Assembly: GCF_021390395.1 (NCBI RefSeq)
Contig: NZ_JAJUWT010000025.1
Span: 62,001 to 126,000 of the forward strand
Length of the DNA stretch: 64,000 nucleotides
Source: Saccharothrix sp. S26
GTDB lineage: Bacteria > Actinomycetota > Actinomycetes > Mycobacteriales > Pseudonocardiaceae
Reading direction: 5' to 3'
Shown here piece after piece: positions 63,196 through 64,000 of this stretch; the stretch's first letter is position 1, and each line of letters begins with the position of its first letter. A program made the position numbers and the translations under genes. The notes beneath the pieces are model-generated. The model saw only the letters and a program-made list of their open reading frames with translations. It had not been told where the DNA came from and ran no database searches.

Positions 63196-64000
63196 GTGGT
63201 AGACGTCGCACCGTCGCGCGGGCCCTCCGACGAGGAGGGCCCGGAGCACGAGGAAAAGGTCGAGCAGTGGCGTGCCCGCACGCGCAAGGCGGCCAAGCGC
63301 AAGGGCTCGTTCTGGAAAGAGCTGCCGATCCTGATCGGTGTCGCGGTGGTGCTCGCGGTGCTGATCCAGTCGTTCCTGGCGAAGGTCTACATGATCCCGT
63401 CGGAGTCGATGGAGCAGACGCTGCACGGCTGCTCCGACGGCTGCTTCGGCGACCGGGTGCTGGTCGACAAGCTCACCTACGACTTCAGCGAGCCCGAACC
63501 CGGGGACGTGATCGTCTTCCACGGCCCGGACAGCTGGATCAACCAGGACTTCGTGGCCGCGGAGCCCGCGAACCCGGTGGTCAGGGCGGTGCAGGGCCTC
63601 GGGTCGCTGCTCGGGTTCCCCTCGGCGAACGAGGAGGACTTCGTCAAGCGGGTCATCGCGGTCGGCGGGCAGACCGTGCAGTGCTGCGACGACCGCAACC
63701 GGGTCATGGTCGACGGCAAGCCGCTGGACGAGCCGTACGTGTACTGGGCGCCGGGTCGCAGCACCTCGCAGGAGTCGTTCGCCGAGCTGAAGATCCCCGA
63801 GGGCTACCTGTTCGTGCTGGGTGACAACCGCAACGACTCGTGCGACTCGCGGTGCCAGGGCGACGGGCGCGAGGGCGGCCTGGTGCCGGTGGGCAACGTG
63901 GTGGGCAAGGCGCGGGTGATCGTGCTGCCGCCGGCGCGCTGGCAGGGCGTGGGTGACCACAACCCGCAGGTCGTTGCCATCGGCGCACCCGCGTGGCAGG
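63196..64000 (+). CDS. lepB: Type I signal peptidase, second copy, cut by window end
   Basis: A second LepB, visible for 268 residues before the window ends. It keeps the active Ser71 in 'MIPSESMEQTL' and Lys151 in 'EDFVKRVIAVGGQTV', plus 'LGDNRNDSCDSR', and matches the first copy along its length while differing in the N-terminal tail and insert. It has its own TACGCT (63184-63189) 6 bases before the GTG. Both copies look functional. Confidence 0.94.
   Translation, partial: MVDVAPSRGPSDEEGPEHEEKVEQWRARTRKAAKRKGSFWKELPILIGVAVVLAVLIQSFLAKVYMIPSESMEQTLHGCSDGCFGDRVLVDKLTYDFSEPEPGDVIVFHGPDSWINQDFVAAEPANPVVRAVQGLGSLLGFPSANEEDFVKRVIAVGGQTVQCCDDRNRVMVDGKPLDEPYVYWAPGRSTSQESFAELKIPEGYLFVLGDNRNDSCDSRCQGDGREGGLVPVGNVVGKARVIVLPPARWQGVGDHNPQVVAIGAPAWQ

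Overview
The window is high-GC actinobacterial chromosome, most likely from a member of the Pseudonocardiaceae (Saccharothrix/Actinosynnema/Lentzea-like). The reasons are the GC-rich codon use, many GTG starts, -10 hexamers placed 5-8 nt before start codons, and a gene order that follows the Mycobacterium/Pseudonocardiales core: thiL-ung-rpmB-DAK2-recG-pyc-rsmD-coaD, then sepIVA-DUF177-rpmF-rnc-mutM, acyP-smc-ftsY, amt-glnK-glnD-ffh, and rpsP-khpA-rimM-trmD-rplS-lepB. Genus is an inference. No tRNA, rRNA, CRISPR array, insertion sequence or prophage was seen.

Layout. 1-8.1 kb: end of thiL, a GNAT protein, a gamma-carbonic-anhydrase-like protein, ung, a secreted protein of three Cys repeats, rpmB, a DAK2/FakA-type kinase, and a recG interrupted by a 342-residue intein. 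8.1-20.4 kb: a lipoprotein, a DivIVA-like coiled-coil protein, pyruvate carboxylase, a metallo-hydrolase, rsmD-coaD, an RNase Sa-like secreted ribonuclease, then sepIVA, DUF177, rpmF, rnc, a small protein and mutM. 20.4-26.3 kb: an accessory stretch with a MarR regulator, an orphan KdpE, a TetR regulator, an NDH-2-like oxidoreductase, a chromosomal AAC(2')-I type acetyltransferase and three Thr/Ser/Pro-rich envelope proteins. 26.3-38.9 kb: acyP, an ECF sigma/anti-sigma pair, smc, an acyltransferase, a P450, a mycothiol-synthase-like tandem GNAT protein, a sodium:solute symporter, anmK and ftsY.

39.0-47.7 kb is a purine-ring catabolism module set between ftsY and amt: an IclR regulator (AllR-like), malate synthase, a DUF6986 protein, a possible Imm1 immunity protein, uricase, HIU hydrolase, OHCU decarboxylase, allantoinase and allantoicase. 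Together these take urate to ureidoglycolate. Glyoxylate released from ureidoglycolate would feed malate synthase. A degraded fusion of hydroxypyruvate isomerase and glycerate kinase fragments just before allB suggests that the alternative glyoxylate-to-glycerate branch was lost here. Three promoters in the module carry the same tandem palindrome operator (15 bp, 6 bp, 15 bp), which predicts one regulon.

47.8-64 kb: a secreted tripeptidyl-aminopeptidase-like hydrolase, the nitrogen operon amt-glnK-glnD behind GlnR-type half-sites, a P-loop protein, ffh, an amidohydrolase, two CPBP membrane proteases, pxpA, the rpsP-rplS translation cluster and two tandem type I signal peptidases, the second cut by the window end.

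The most striking item is the recG intein. It sits inside the Walker A P-loop, starts with Ala instead of Cys/Ser, and carries the Trp-Cys-Thr signature of class 3 inteins together with both LAGLIDADG motifs.
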